Below are positions 14,871 to 21,600 of a stretch of 24,473 nucleotides of DNA, one piece after another; positions within the stretch are counted from its first letter, which is position 1; each line of letters begins with the position of its first letter. Both the position numbers and the translations under genes were made by a program. Location: positions 1-24,473 of the forward strand of contig CAZTLW010000021.1 of the NCBI GenBank assembly GCA_964614585.1. The letters are read 5' to 3'. The DNA comes from JAHEFX01 sp964614585. GTDB lineage: Bacteria > Actinomycetota > Acidimicrobiia > Spongiisociales > JAENVV01. The notes beneath the pieces were generated by a model. It searched no databases and was not told the DNA's origin. It saw only the letters and a program-made list of their open reading frames with translations.

Positions 14871-14878
14871 GTGGAACC
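14863..14878. other. parS centromere site 1, overlapping the rsmG start
   Basis: TGTTTCACGTGGAACC differs from the bacterial consensus TGTTTCACGTGAAACA at two positions (13 and 16) and keeps the CACGTG core. It covers the GTG start of rsmG (14868-14870). ParB is encoded 1.4 kb away. Confidence 0.88.
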
Positions 14879-14892
14879 CCCGAACGCGATGA

Positions 14893-14924
14893 GGGCCGGA
14901 TGTTCCACGTGGAACATCCGGCCC
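14893..14924. other. parS centromere site 2 inside a 32-bp perfect palindrome
   Basis: TGTTCCACGTGGAACA at 14901-14916 is a perfectly symmetric parS site. The symmetry continues through GGGCCGGA (14893-14900) and its complement (14917-14924), giving 32 bp with no mismatch. As RNA it would be a long GC-rich hairpin just after the jag stop, so it may also act as a terminator or processing site between jag and rsmG. Confidence 0.92.
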
Positions 14925-14943
14925 CGTGCAGGCCCGTGTGGCC

Positions 14944-15837
14944 TCACTCCTCCTCGTCGCGCCTGCCGGCCGTCTCGGTCCGCGAGATCACGACCGACCG
15001 TCGGGGATCCTCGCCCTCCGAGTAGGACTCCACCCCGTCGATGGCGGCGATCGCGTCATGCACGACCTTGCGATCGGCCGGATTCATGGGCTCGAGCATG
15101 ATCTCGCCGCCGTCCTCCAGGACCTGGGAGGCCAGACGTTCGGCGTAGATGGCCAAGGCTTCCCGGCGCCGCTCGTTGTACCCGGCGATGTCGAGGCGAA
15201 CCCGGGCCGGTTGGTGGAACCGTCGTTGCACGACCGTACGGGTCACTTCCTGCACGGCCGACATCACGACCCCCTTCGTGCCGACCAGGGCTTCTGTCTG
15301 GTCGCCGTCGACGGTGGCCGAGATGATGTCCTTCTGCACATCCACCGAGACGTTGCCTTCGATCCCGAAGGCCGTGACCAGGCCATTGAGGAAGGAATCG
15401 ACGGCCTCGGCCTGGCCGGCCACGTCCTCCTTCGCCTCCGGTTCCTTGGCCTCCGGTTCCCTGGCGTCCGAGTGGTTGCCACGACCGTTCCCCCCCGAAG
15501 ACTGCTGCGTGCCGCGGCCGCCGCCGCCCGCCGAGCCGTTGCCGCCCGGACGGCCACCCGACGAGCCGACCTTGGCCTCGGATCGATCCTGATCGCTCGA
15601 CTGGTCGCCCGTCTTCGAGCCTCCACCCTTGCCTCGGCGACGCCGACGCTTCTTCTTGGGGGCCGGCTTGGGACGGACCCGAACCACCGCGTCCTCGCCT
15701 CCCACGCCGAGGAATCCCTTCTTCCCCTCCGTGATGATCTCGATCTCGGCCTGTTCCTCGGACTCGAGCCCGAGTTCGGCAAGGGCCCCGGCGACGGCGA
15801 CCTCGACGGTCCTGCCCCGTACTTCCACGAACTCCAT
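14944..15837 (-). CDS. jag: Jag/KhpB RNA-binding protein
   Basis: A 297-residue RNA-binding protein of the Jag (KhpB, SpoIIIJ-associated) family, linked to cell elongation and division in Gram-positive bacteria. The Jag_N domain (about 1-55, EVRGRTVEVAVAGAL, GKKGFLGVGG) is followed by a long low-complexity linker rich in Lys/Arg, then Gly/Ser and Glu/Ala, to about residue 145. A KH domain (LVGTKGVVMSAVQEV) and an R3H domain (MNPADRKVVHDAI) complete it. The ATG at 15837 lies eight bases after AGGAGG. An ATG at 15843, overlapping the yidC stop, is only two bases after it, so I prefer 15837. It is usually found right after yidC, as here. Confidence 0.93.
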   Translation of the reverse strand: MEFVEVRGRTVEVAVAGALAELGLESEEQAEIEIITEGKKGFLGVGGEDAVVRVRPKPAPKKKRRRRRGKGGGSKTGDQSSDQDRSEAKVGSSGGRPGGNGSAGGGGRGTQQSSGGNGRGNHSDAREPEAKEPEAKEDVAGQAEAVDSFLNGLVTAFGIEGNVSVDVQKDIISATVDGDQTEALVGTKGVVMSAVQEVTRTVVQRRFHQPARVRLDIAGYNERRREALAIYAERLASQVLEDGGEIMLEPMNPADRKVVHDAIAAIDGVESYSEGEDPRRSVVISRTETAGRRDEEE

Positions 15838-15839
15838 CG

Positions 15840-16778
15840 TCATGACCTCCTGCGGCGGCGGCGCTGCTGCTTCTTGGCGGAACCCTGCGGCTTCGCGGGC
15901 TTCTTCTGGGGGGCCTCGGGCCCTGCTTGCTCATCCGACGACGCAGCCGGTTTCGGCGGCTCGTGGGCGGCAGCCTTGGCAGCCTCCCGGTTCTCGTCGA
16001 GACGGTTGATGACTCGCTGCTGGCTCAGGCGGACCAGGCTCGACGTCGTCCAGTAGACGGTGAGGCCGGCCGGGAACGTCCAGGCGAAGACGCCGAACAT
16101 GACGGGCAGCACCTTGGTGATGGTCTGCATCTGCTTCGCCTGGGGATTGTCGGCGAGGTTGGTGCCGGCCTCGTTGTATCGCTGCTGGACGAGCTGGGCG
16201 AAGTACTGGCCGCCGACCATGACGCCGATGAGCAGGAAATAGGGGATGAGGGCCAGGAATCCCGCCTCCGAGCCCCACACCGCCGACGGCGACGTCGTGA
16301 GATCGAGGAGACCTTGGGAGGGATCCATGCCGAACAGGGCTCCCAGGAAATGGGCGCTGCCATTGATGGCGAGGTCGTCGTAGAGCCGGAACCCCTCCTG
16401 CACCTCGAAGAGGGCGTCGGGGTCCTCGCTCCCGATGCTTTGGAGCACCCGGAACAACGCCCACCAGATGGGGAGCTGCACGAGCATCGGGAGGAGGCAA
16501 CCGCCGGGCGTGGCACCGTTCTCCCGCTGCAACTTGACCATCTCGGTCTGCAACGTCTGGGGCTCGTCCTTGTACTTCTCCTGCAGCTTCTTGATCTCTG
16601 GGCCGATTTTCTGGAAAGCTTTGGTAGCCCGGGTCTGTTTGAGGACGAGGGGGAAGACGAGTGTGTTGACGACGATCGTGAGTGCGATGATCGCCAGGCC
16701 GAGGCTCGGGATGTACTCGTAGAACCACTCGAGGAAGAGCAGGATCGGCTGGCCGATGACGCGGAGGACGGTGTTCAT
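15840..16778 (-). CDS. yidC: membrane protein insertase YidC
   Basis: A 312-residue insertase of the YidC/Oxa1 family that places proteins in the cytoplasmic membrane, alone or with SecYEG. It has the compact Gram-positive-type layout without the large periplasmic domain. About five hydrophobic segments include LGLAIIALTIVVNTLVFPLVLKQ at about residues 26-48, the cytoplasmic hairpin with KIGPEIKKLQEKYKDEPQ, CLLPMLVQLPIWWALFRVL at about 94-112, and LPVMFGVFAWTFPAGLTVYW near 236-255. The C-terminal tail is long and very basic, ending in a run of Arg, as in YidC proteins thought to contact ribosomes. The final Arg codons AGG AGG also form the ribosome-binding site of jag. The ATG follows the yidD stop directly (TAGATG). 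Confidence 0.95.
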   Translation of the reverse strand: MNTVLRVIGQPILLFLEWFYEYIPSLGLAIIALTIVVNTLVFPLVLKQTRATKAFQKIGPEIKKLQEKYKDEPQTLQTEMVKLQRENGATPGGCLLPMLVQLPIWWALFRVLQSIGSEDPDALFEVQEGFRLYDDLAINGSAHFLGALFGMDPSQGLLDLTTSPSAVWGSEAGFLALIPYFLLIGVMVGGQYFAQLVQQRYNEAGTNLADNPQAKQMQTITKVLPVMFGVFAWTFPAGLTVYWTTSSLVRLSQQRVINRLDENREAAKAAAHEPPKPAASSDEQAGPEAPQKKPAKPQGSAKKQQRRRRRRS

Positions 16779-17024
16779 CTACTGCTCCGGCACCGGGTCG
16801 TAGCCGCCCTCGTGGAGCGGGTGGCAGCGGCCGAGCCGCCGCACGCCGAGCCAGGTCCCGCGGAGTAGACCGAACCGGCCGATCGCCTCCGCCGTGTACT
16901 GCGAGCAGGTCGGCTGGAAGCGACAATTCGGCCCGGACAGCGGCGAGACCCAGCGCTGATAGCCGCGCACCGCCGCCAGGCCCACGCGAGTGCCCACGTC
17001 GTTGCGGGGGTTCTCAACCGACAC
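16779..17024 (-). CDS. yidD: membrane protein insertion efficiency factor YidD
   Basis: An 81-residue small membrane-associated protein thought to assist YidC-dependent insertion. The family core is intact: YQRWVSPLSGPNCRFQPTCSQYTAEAI and RCHPLHEGGYDPVP. The open frame runs back to 17138. I chose the GTG at 17024, which overlaps the end of rnpA by 11 bases, because GAGG lies six bases before it and the protein then has the usual length. It lies between rnpA and yidC in the conserved order. Confidence 0.93.
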   Translation of the reverse strand: MSVENPRNDVGTRVGLAAVRGYQRWVSPLSGPNCRFQPTCSQYTAEAIGRFGLLRGTWLGVRRLGRCHPLHEGGYDPVPEQ

Positions 17025-17334
17025 GCTGTTCCTCGGCGAGCCCGGCGGTGACCCAGTTCCGCAGGCGATCGAAGTCGACGTCGGGGACCGACGGGCCGGC
17101 GACCACCGCCAGGTGGGTGGCCTCGGGGAGGTCGGCATTGGCCAGGATGGCTCGGAGTCGCCGCTTCGCCCGGTTTCGCCGTACCGCCGATCCGACCTTG
17201 CGGCTGGCGATCACGGCCACCCGGGTCTCGCCGTCGGGCGCCGGGGCGCGGAGGACCGTGATGCCTCCTCGCCGGACGCGATGACCGGTGGCGAAGAGGC
17301 GCTCGAAGTCGGCGCGACGACGAAGGGGCAGGAT
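17014..17334 (-). CDS. rnpA: ribonuclease P protein component, ATC start
   Basis: The basic protein subunit of RNase P, which helps the catalytic RNA trim tRNA 5' ends. Read from an ATC at 17332-17334 it has 106 residues and begins with LPLRRRADFERLFATG, the family N-terminal helix and substrate-cleft residues. The RNR signature is intact (SRKVGSAVRRNRAKRRLRAIL). The first canonical start is a GTG at 17220, which would remove 38 residues including the cleft-forming part. No ATG, GTG or TTG lies in this frame between 17220 and the rpmH stop. The ATC follows a GAGGA ribosome-binding site by eight bases and lies 11 bases after the rpmH stop. The next codon, CTG at 17329-17331, is an alternative start. 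Confidence 0.88.
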   Translation of the reverse strand: MLPLRRRADFERLFATGHRVRRGGITVLRAPAPDGETRVAVIASRKVGSAVRRNRAKRRLRAILANADLPEATHLAVVAGPSVPDVDFDRLRNWVTAGLAEEQRVG

Positions 17335-17345
17335 GGGCGGAGTCC

Positions 17346-17480
17346 TCAGGCGGAGATCCGCTTGCGGCCCTTGGAGCGCCGACGGGCGATGGTGGCTCGG
17401 CCCGGGCGGGTGCGCATGCGGGCGCGGAAGCCCATCTTCCGCTTCCGACGGCGATTGTTCGGCTGGTAGGTGCGCTTCAT
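17346..17480 (-). CDS. rpmH: 50S ribosomal protein L34
   Basis: A 44-residue, very basic ribosomal protein (MKRTYQPNNRRRKRKMGFRARM to RRRSKGRKRISA), full length for the family. The ATG at 17480 has GAGGAG nine bases upstream. An in-frame extension to 17567 has no family resemblance. It is the first gene of the leftward rpmH-rnpA-yidD-yidC-jag cluster and faces away from dnaA, the classic arrangement. Confidence 0.97.
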   Translation of the reverse strand: MKRTYQPNNRRRKRKMGFRARMRTRPGRATIARRRSKGRKRISA

Positions 17481-17530
17481 GACAAAGACTCCTCGAGGCT
17501 GCGGCAAGGGGGAGGGATCGAAGCCCTCAC

Positions 17531-17559
17531 AGGTTACGGAGCACGGTGCGGTACCGCAA
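17531..17559 (-). promoter_or_regulatory. promoter of the rpmH operon
   Basis: On the minus strand TTGCGG (17554-17559) and TAACCT (17531-17536) are 17 bases apart, a good fit to a housekeeping promoter. Transcription would start about 40 bases before the rpmH ATG. Confidence 0.55.
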
Positions 17560-17701
17560 CACGACACGGGGTCCGGCGTCGGACGCGAAAACTAGATGGC
17601 CACCCGCGAAATCCGGTCGTACACCCCTCGTTCCCGTCCGCGTCATCCCGTCTGGCAAGCACGACTGCCAATGGGCCCGTAAACACGCTTGCTTCGCCAT
17701 G

Positions 17702-17714
17702 TGACGAATCGTCA
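17702..17714. promoter_or_regulatory. inverted repeat between the rpmH and dnaA promoters
   Basis: TGACGA and TCGTCA flank a single central A, a perfect 13-base inverted repeat 33 bases upstream of the dnaA -35 box. It has the size of a repressor or activator operator. No known factor is recognised. Confidence 0.35.
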
Positions 17715-17746
17715 TGGGCTGCGCCTCCGGGGCTGTTTTCGCGCTG

Positions 17747-17774
17747 TTGACGGTCAAGAGGCCATCCATATACT
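17747..17774 (+). promoter_or_regulatory. dnaA promoter
   Basis: TTGACG (17747-17752) and TATACT (17769-17774) are 16 bases apart, close to the housekeeping consensus. Transcription would start near 17781, giving a leader of about 114 bases that contains the DnaA boxes. The -35 box is also half of an inverted repeat, TTGAC-G-GTCAA (17747-17757). Confidence 0.7.
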
Positions 17775-17834
17775 CCGCCGCCCCCGGAGACTTCCCCCTG
17801 GGCAGCAACGAACCAAGTTCCCGTCCGCGCGCGG

Positions 17835-17866
17835 TTTTCCACATATGTGGAGACTCGTGTGGATAG
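17835..17866. promoter_or_regulatory. DnaA boxes in the dnaA leader
   Basis: TTTTCCACA at 17835-17843 and, on the other strand, CTATCCACA at 17858-17866 each match TTATCCACA at eight of nine bases. Between them lies the 14-bp perfect palindrome TCCACATATGTGGA (17838-17851). Placement between promoter and gene suggests autoregulation by DnaA. Confidence 0.7.
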
Positions 17867-17894
17867 CGGGGAATCGACGAGAAGGGGCGCGAGA

Positions 17895-19235
17895 GTGCAG
17901 ACGATGGTGAGCAATTGGGACGGGTTCCGGCGAGTCGTCCGCCAAGCGGTGGGCGATGGCACCTGGGACCGATGGTTCGATCCCCTCACCGCCACCGAGG
18001 AGGACGGCATCCTCACCCTGCACACCACGTCGGACATCCACACCCGGTGGCTGAAGGACCGATACCTCGGACTCCTCGAGAAGGCCGCCGACCAGGTCTA
18101 CGGCGAGGTGGAACTCCAGTTCGCCGTGGTGGCAGAGGCACAGCTCGAGCTCCCGCCGAGCCACATCCCCACGACCGAGGCCCAGCCGGCACCGGACAAT
18201 GCACCAGCCCCGGCGCCGACGCTCCTCCACCGCTACACCTTCGAGGACTTCGTCGTCGGATCCTCCAACCGATTCGCCCATGCCGCCGCCCAGGCGGTGG
18301 CCGAGCAGCCGGGCAGCCTCTACAACCCGCTCTTCATCCACGGCGGCGCCGGACTCGGCAAGACCCACCTGCTGCACGCGGTCGGTCACCTCGCCCACAT
18401 GCTCGACGGCCGCCGGGTCGTCCGCTACGTCACCTCCGAACGGTTCCTCAACGACTTCATCGACTCGATCCGCGAGCGGCGCGTGGACTCGTTCAAGGCC
18501 AAGTACCGCACGATCGACGTGCTGCTCCTCGACGACGTCCAGTTCTTCCAGGGCAAGGAGCAGATCCTCGAGGAGTTCTTCCACACCTTCAACGCCCTGT
18601 ACGAGTCGGGCAAGCAGATGGTCATCAGCTCGGACCGTCACCCCCGGGAGCTGTCCTCGCTCGAGGACCGTCTCCGCAGTCGATTCGAGTGGGGCCTGTT
18701 GACCGACATCCAACCGCCCGACGTGGAGACCCGCCTGGCCATCCTCGAGCGCAACGCCCGCATCTCGCCGGTGCCCATCCCCTTCGACGTCCTCGAGTTC
18801 ATCGCCAAGAACGTCTCCAACAACATCCGCGAGCTCGAAGGCGCCCTCACGAGGGTGACGGCCGACAGCCGGCTCAATGGCCACCCGGTGACGCTCGAGC
18901 GCGCCCGTTCCCTGCTCTCGGACCTCACCCCCGACGGCATCCAGGTCGTCGACGGACCCGCCATCATCGCCGTCACCGCCGACGCCTTCGGCTACCTGCC
19001 CGAGGACATCACCTCCAAGAGCCGCAAGCAGCCGCTCGTCACCGCCCGTCAGATCGCCATGTACCTGTGCCGGGAACTCACGGACGACTCACTGGTCCAG
19101 ATCGGGACACTCTTCAACCGCGACCACAGCACGGTCCTGCACTCGATCGACAAGGTCAAGACGCTGCTCGGCCACGACCGCGAGGTGTTCGAGAAGGTCA
19201 ACACGTTGTCCCAACGCCTGCGGACAACCGAGTAG
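17895..19235 (+). CDS. dnaA: chromosomal replication initiator DnaA
   Basis: The AAA+ initiator that binds DnaA boxes and opens the origin. Numbered from the GTG at 17895 it has 446 residues. Domain I is at about 5-80 (NWDGFRRVVRQAV, HTRWLKDRY), with a short Pro/Ala-rich domain II. The AAA+ domain III begins near 112 with FEDFVVGSSNRFAHAA, Walker A GGAGLGKT (150-157) and Walker B VLLLDDVQFF (209-218). DNA-binding domain IV ends with ARQIAMYLCRELTDDSL and the box-recognition loop FNRDHSTVLHSIDK. The frame is open back to a GTG at 17847, but that start would fall inside the DnaA-box palindrome. GAAGGGG lies seven bases before 17895. The ATG at 17904 is also possible. Confidence 0.96.
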   Translation: MQTMVSNWDGFRRVVRQAVGDGTWDRWFDPLTATEEDGILTLHTTSDIHTRWLKDRYLGLLEKAADQVYGEVELQFAVVAEAQLELPPSHIPTTEAQPAPDNAPAPAPTLLHRYTFEDFVVGSSNRFAHAAAQAVAEQPGSLYNPLFIHGGAGLGKTHLLHAVGHLAHMLDGRRVVRYVTSERFLNDFIDSIRERRVDSFKAKYRTIDVLLLDDVQFFQGKEQILEEFFHTFNALYESGKQMVISSDRHPRELSSLEDRLRSRFEWGLLTDIQPPDVETRLAILERNARISPVPIPFDVLEFIAKNVSNNIRELEGALTRVTADSRLNGHPVTLERARSLLSDLTPDGIQVVDGPAIIAVTADAFGYLPEDITSKSRKQPLVTARQIAMYLCRELTDDSLVQIGTLFNRDHSTVLHSIDKVKTLLGHDREVFEKVNTLSQRLRTTE

Positions 19236-19421
19236 TCATCCACACGCCTCGCCGTCGTCCACAATCGACGGCCACCTCCCCACACCGGCCCACACCGACG
19301 TCCACACCCCGATCACCCCGACCTGACGGGCCCATCGACCCACCTTCCACAATCCACAGCCCCTACTACCACCTACTACCGTTCTCATACTCAAAGACAA
19401 CAGCAGATAGGACCGCCGATC
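19236..19421 (+). other. oriC: probable replication origin (oriC) in the dnaA-dnaN gap
   Basis: This 186-bp gap is packed with DnaA-box-like 9-mers ending in CCACA on one strand: TCATCCACA (19236), TCGTCCACA (19255), ACGTCCACA (19298), CCTTCCACA (19343) and CAATCCACA (19350), with weaker CCCACA copies at 19276 and 19286. After the last pair come a short GC run (19359-19363) and the repeats CTACTACCACCTACTACC (19363-19380), then the most A/T-rich stretch of the gap (19381-19411). This order equals the box, GC spacer, DnaA-trio and unwinding element described for Bacillus subtilis. Location beside dnaN and the parS sites supports the call. Confidence 0.82.
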
Positions 19422-20507
19422 GTGCACATCCGAGCCGACAGAGACGATCTCGCCGATGCCTTCGGGCGCGCCAGCCGAGCGGTGGGCACGCGAGCGGCCC
19501 TGCCGATCCTCTCCGGTGTGTTCTGTCGGGTGTCGGGCTCGTCACTGGCGATCACGGGCACCGACCTCGACATCACCGTGCGCACCTCGTGTGAGGTGGA
19601 GTCACTCGAGGAGGGCGCCTTCGTCGTGCCGGCCAAGCTGGTGACGGAGGCGATCCGCAAGATGCCGGCCGGCCAGGTCACGCTCCGATCGGACGGACAG
19701 GAACTCGTCATCGAGGGTCGCGGGCCCCGGTTCGCCATCCGTGAGCTCCCGGTCGACGAGTTCCCCGACGTGCCGGAGCCGGACCTGACGGGCGGGGTGG
19801 ACGTGCCGGGCGACCTGTTCGCCGACGCCATCAAGCAAGTCGTCACGGCTGCCTCGGTCGACTCGGCCAGGCCGGTGCTGACCGGGGTGCAGGTGGAGGA
19901 CGACGAGGCCGGCCTCCGCCTGGTCGCCACCGATTCGTATCGCCTGGCCGTGCGGACGCTCGCCGGGGTGTCGCTGGGGGGCTCGGGGCTCATCCCGGCC
20001 CGAGCCCTGCGGGAGGTGCCGGCCGCCATCGGCGCCGACACGGTGACCGTGGCCATCGGCGACCGGGAGGCCGCCTTCGGGTCGAGTCGCGGCACCGTCA
20101 CCGTCCGCCTCATCGAGGGGAGCTTCCCCGACTACCGCAGACTGCTGCCCGAGTCCTATCCCAACCGGGTGGTCGTCGACCGGTCGGATCTCCTCGAGGC
20201 ACTCGGTCGGGCCGGCCTGGTCGCCGAGGACCACATCCCGGTCCGTCTCAAGCTCTCCGACGGTGGCGTCGACGTCGAGGTGACCCGTCAGGACGTGGGT
20301 GGCGAGGTCGAGCACATCGATGGCGTCTACTCCGGGGACGACGGCGAGGTGCTGATCGCCTTCAACCCCCGGTACCTCGGGGACGGGATCGGCGCCATCG
20401 GGTCCGACGAGATCGAGATCCAGGTCCGGGACGGACAGAAGCCGAGCATCATCCGCGGATCGGGCGACGACGCCTTCCTGTACCTGTTGATGCCCATCCG
20501 GATCTGA
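19422..20507 (+). CDS. dnaN: DNA polymerase III sliding clamp (beta)
   Basis: The 361-residue clamp that encircles DNA and holds polymerase III. Three similar domains of about 120 residues are visible: MHIRADRDDLADAFGRASRAV with LPILSGVFCRVSG, then GDLFADAIKQVVTAAS with ARPVLTGVQVE and LVATDSYRLA, then RSDLLEALGRAGLVAE with the conserved end DAFLYLLMPIRI. The GTG start directly follows the probable oriC, and AGGA (19409-19412) is a weak ribosome-binding site. One base separates its stop from the recF start. Confidence 0.96.
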   Translation: MHIRADRDDLADAFGRASRAVGTRAALPILSGVFCRVSGSSLAITGTDLDITVRTSCEVESLEEGAFVVPAKLVTEAIRKMPAGQVTLRSDGQELVIEGRGPRFAIRELPVDEFPDVPEPDLTGGVDVPGDLFADAIKQVVTAASVDSARPVLTGVQVEDDEAGLRLVATDSYRLAVRTLAGVSLGGSGLIPARALREVPAAIGADTVTVAIGDREAAFGSSRGTVTVRLIEGSFPDYRRLLPESYPNRVVVDRSDLLEALGRAGLVAEDHIPVRLKLSDGGVDVEVTRQDVGGEVEHIDGVYSGDDGEVLIAFNPRYLGDGIGAIGSDEIEIQVRDGQKPSIIRGSGDDAFLYLLMPIRI

Positions 20508-20508
20508 G

Positions 20509-21600
20509 GTGCGCCTCGTCTGGTTGGAACTGGCCGGTGTCAGGACCTACGACCGGCTCCACTTCGAGCCCGACGCCGGCACCAACGTCCTCGTGGGTGC
20601 CAACGCCGTCGGCAAGACCAACCTCATCGAGGCGATCGGCTACCTGGCGACCCTCGGCTCCTTCCGCCGGGCCCCCGACGAGGCGATCGTGGCCCAGGGC
20701 GCCGAGGCCGCCGTCATCCGCGGCGAGGTGGACCACGGTGACCGGCGCTCGCTCATCGAGGTCGAGGTCCCCCGCGAGGGCCGGCGGCGGGCCCAGGTCA
20801 ACCGGTCCCGGCTGGCCAGGTCGGCCGACCTCGCCGACCACCTGCGGGTGGTCGTCTTCCAGCCCGACGACCTCGACATCGCCAAGCGGTCGCCGTCCCA
20901 TCGCCGAGCCTTCCTCGACGATGCCGCCGTCCTCCTGTGGCCGGCTGCCGCCGCCGACCAGTCCGACTACGAGCGGGCGGTCCGGCATCGCAACGCCCTG
21001 CTCCGCCAGATGGGTCGCCGGGCGGACCCCACCACCCTCGAGGTGTGGAACCAGCGGGTCTCGGTCGCCGGCGGCGCGGTGCTCGCCCGGCGACGGGACA
21101 CCGTCGTGGCCCTGTCCGGCGGGGTCGAGGAGGCCTACTCGCAACTCGCCGGCGCCAAGGTCGCGGTCGACCTCCACTACCGCTCCGACTGGGTCCCGGA
21201 CCTCGACGGCACGCCGGAGGAGTGGACGGCCCGGCTCTGGGCGGCCCTCGAGGCGGCGGCGGAGACCGACATGGACCGCCGGGTGACCACGGTCGGGCCC
21301 CACCGGGACGACCCGGCCTGGGCGATCGACGGCCGCGACGCCCGCCTCCGGGCCAGTCAGGGCGAGCAGCGCACGCTGGTGCTCTCGCTGCGACTCGCCC
21401 AGCAGGCGGCGGTGCGACGGGTGGCGGGGGTCTCGCCGGTACTCCTGCTGGACGACGTGTTCAGCGAGTTGGACACCGATCGGGCGAGCGCCCTCGCCGG
21501 CGCCCTCCCGGGGGGACAGTCGTTCATCACGACCGCCCGGGACGAGGAGGTCCCGCTGTCGGGTCGGCGGTGGCGGGTCACGTCGGGGGTGGTGACATGA
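20509..21600 (+). CDS. recF: recombination and repair protein RecF
   Basis: A 363-residue SMC-like ABC ATPase that helps load RecA on gapped DNA. It has Walker A VGANAVGKTNL (about residues 29-39), the following YLATLGSFRR, the QPDDLDIAKRSPSHRRAFLDD segment typical of RecF, the ABC signature SQGEQRTLVLSLRLAQ, and Walker B VLLLDDVFSELD near the end. The GTG at 20509 begins one base after the dnaN stop, and the stop overlaps the DUF721 start (ATGA), so the three are translationally linked. Confidence 0.95.
   Translation: MRLVWLELAGVRTYDRLHFEPDAGTNVLVGANAVGKTNLIEAIGYLATLGSFRRAPDEAIVAQGAEAAVIRGEVDHGDRRSLIEVEVPREGRRRAQVNRSRLARSADLADHLRVVVFQPDDLDIAKRSPSHRRAFLDDAAVLLWPAAAADQSDYERAVRHRNALLRQMGRRADPTTLEVWNQRVSVAGGAVLARRRDTVVALSGGVEEAYSQLAGAKVAVDLHYRSDWVPDLDGTPEEWTARLWAALEAAAETDMDRRVTTVGPHRDDPAWAIDGRDARLRASQGEQRTLVLSLRLAQQAAVRRVAGVSPVLLLDDVFSELDTDRASALAGALPGGQSFITTARDEEVPLSGRRWRVTSGVVT

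Noticed and set aside
17014..17220. GTG at 17220 as the rnpA start
   Set aside because: It would remove the conserved N-terminal third of RNase P protein, which is open and family-like upstream.
17481..17894. rpmH-dnaA gap as the main oriC
   Set aside because: It has only two good DnaA boxes and no trio-like repeats. The dnaA-dnaN gap has both a box array and the unwinding element. A bipartite origin using both gaps remains possible.
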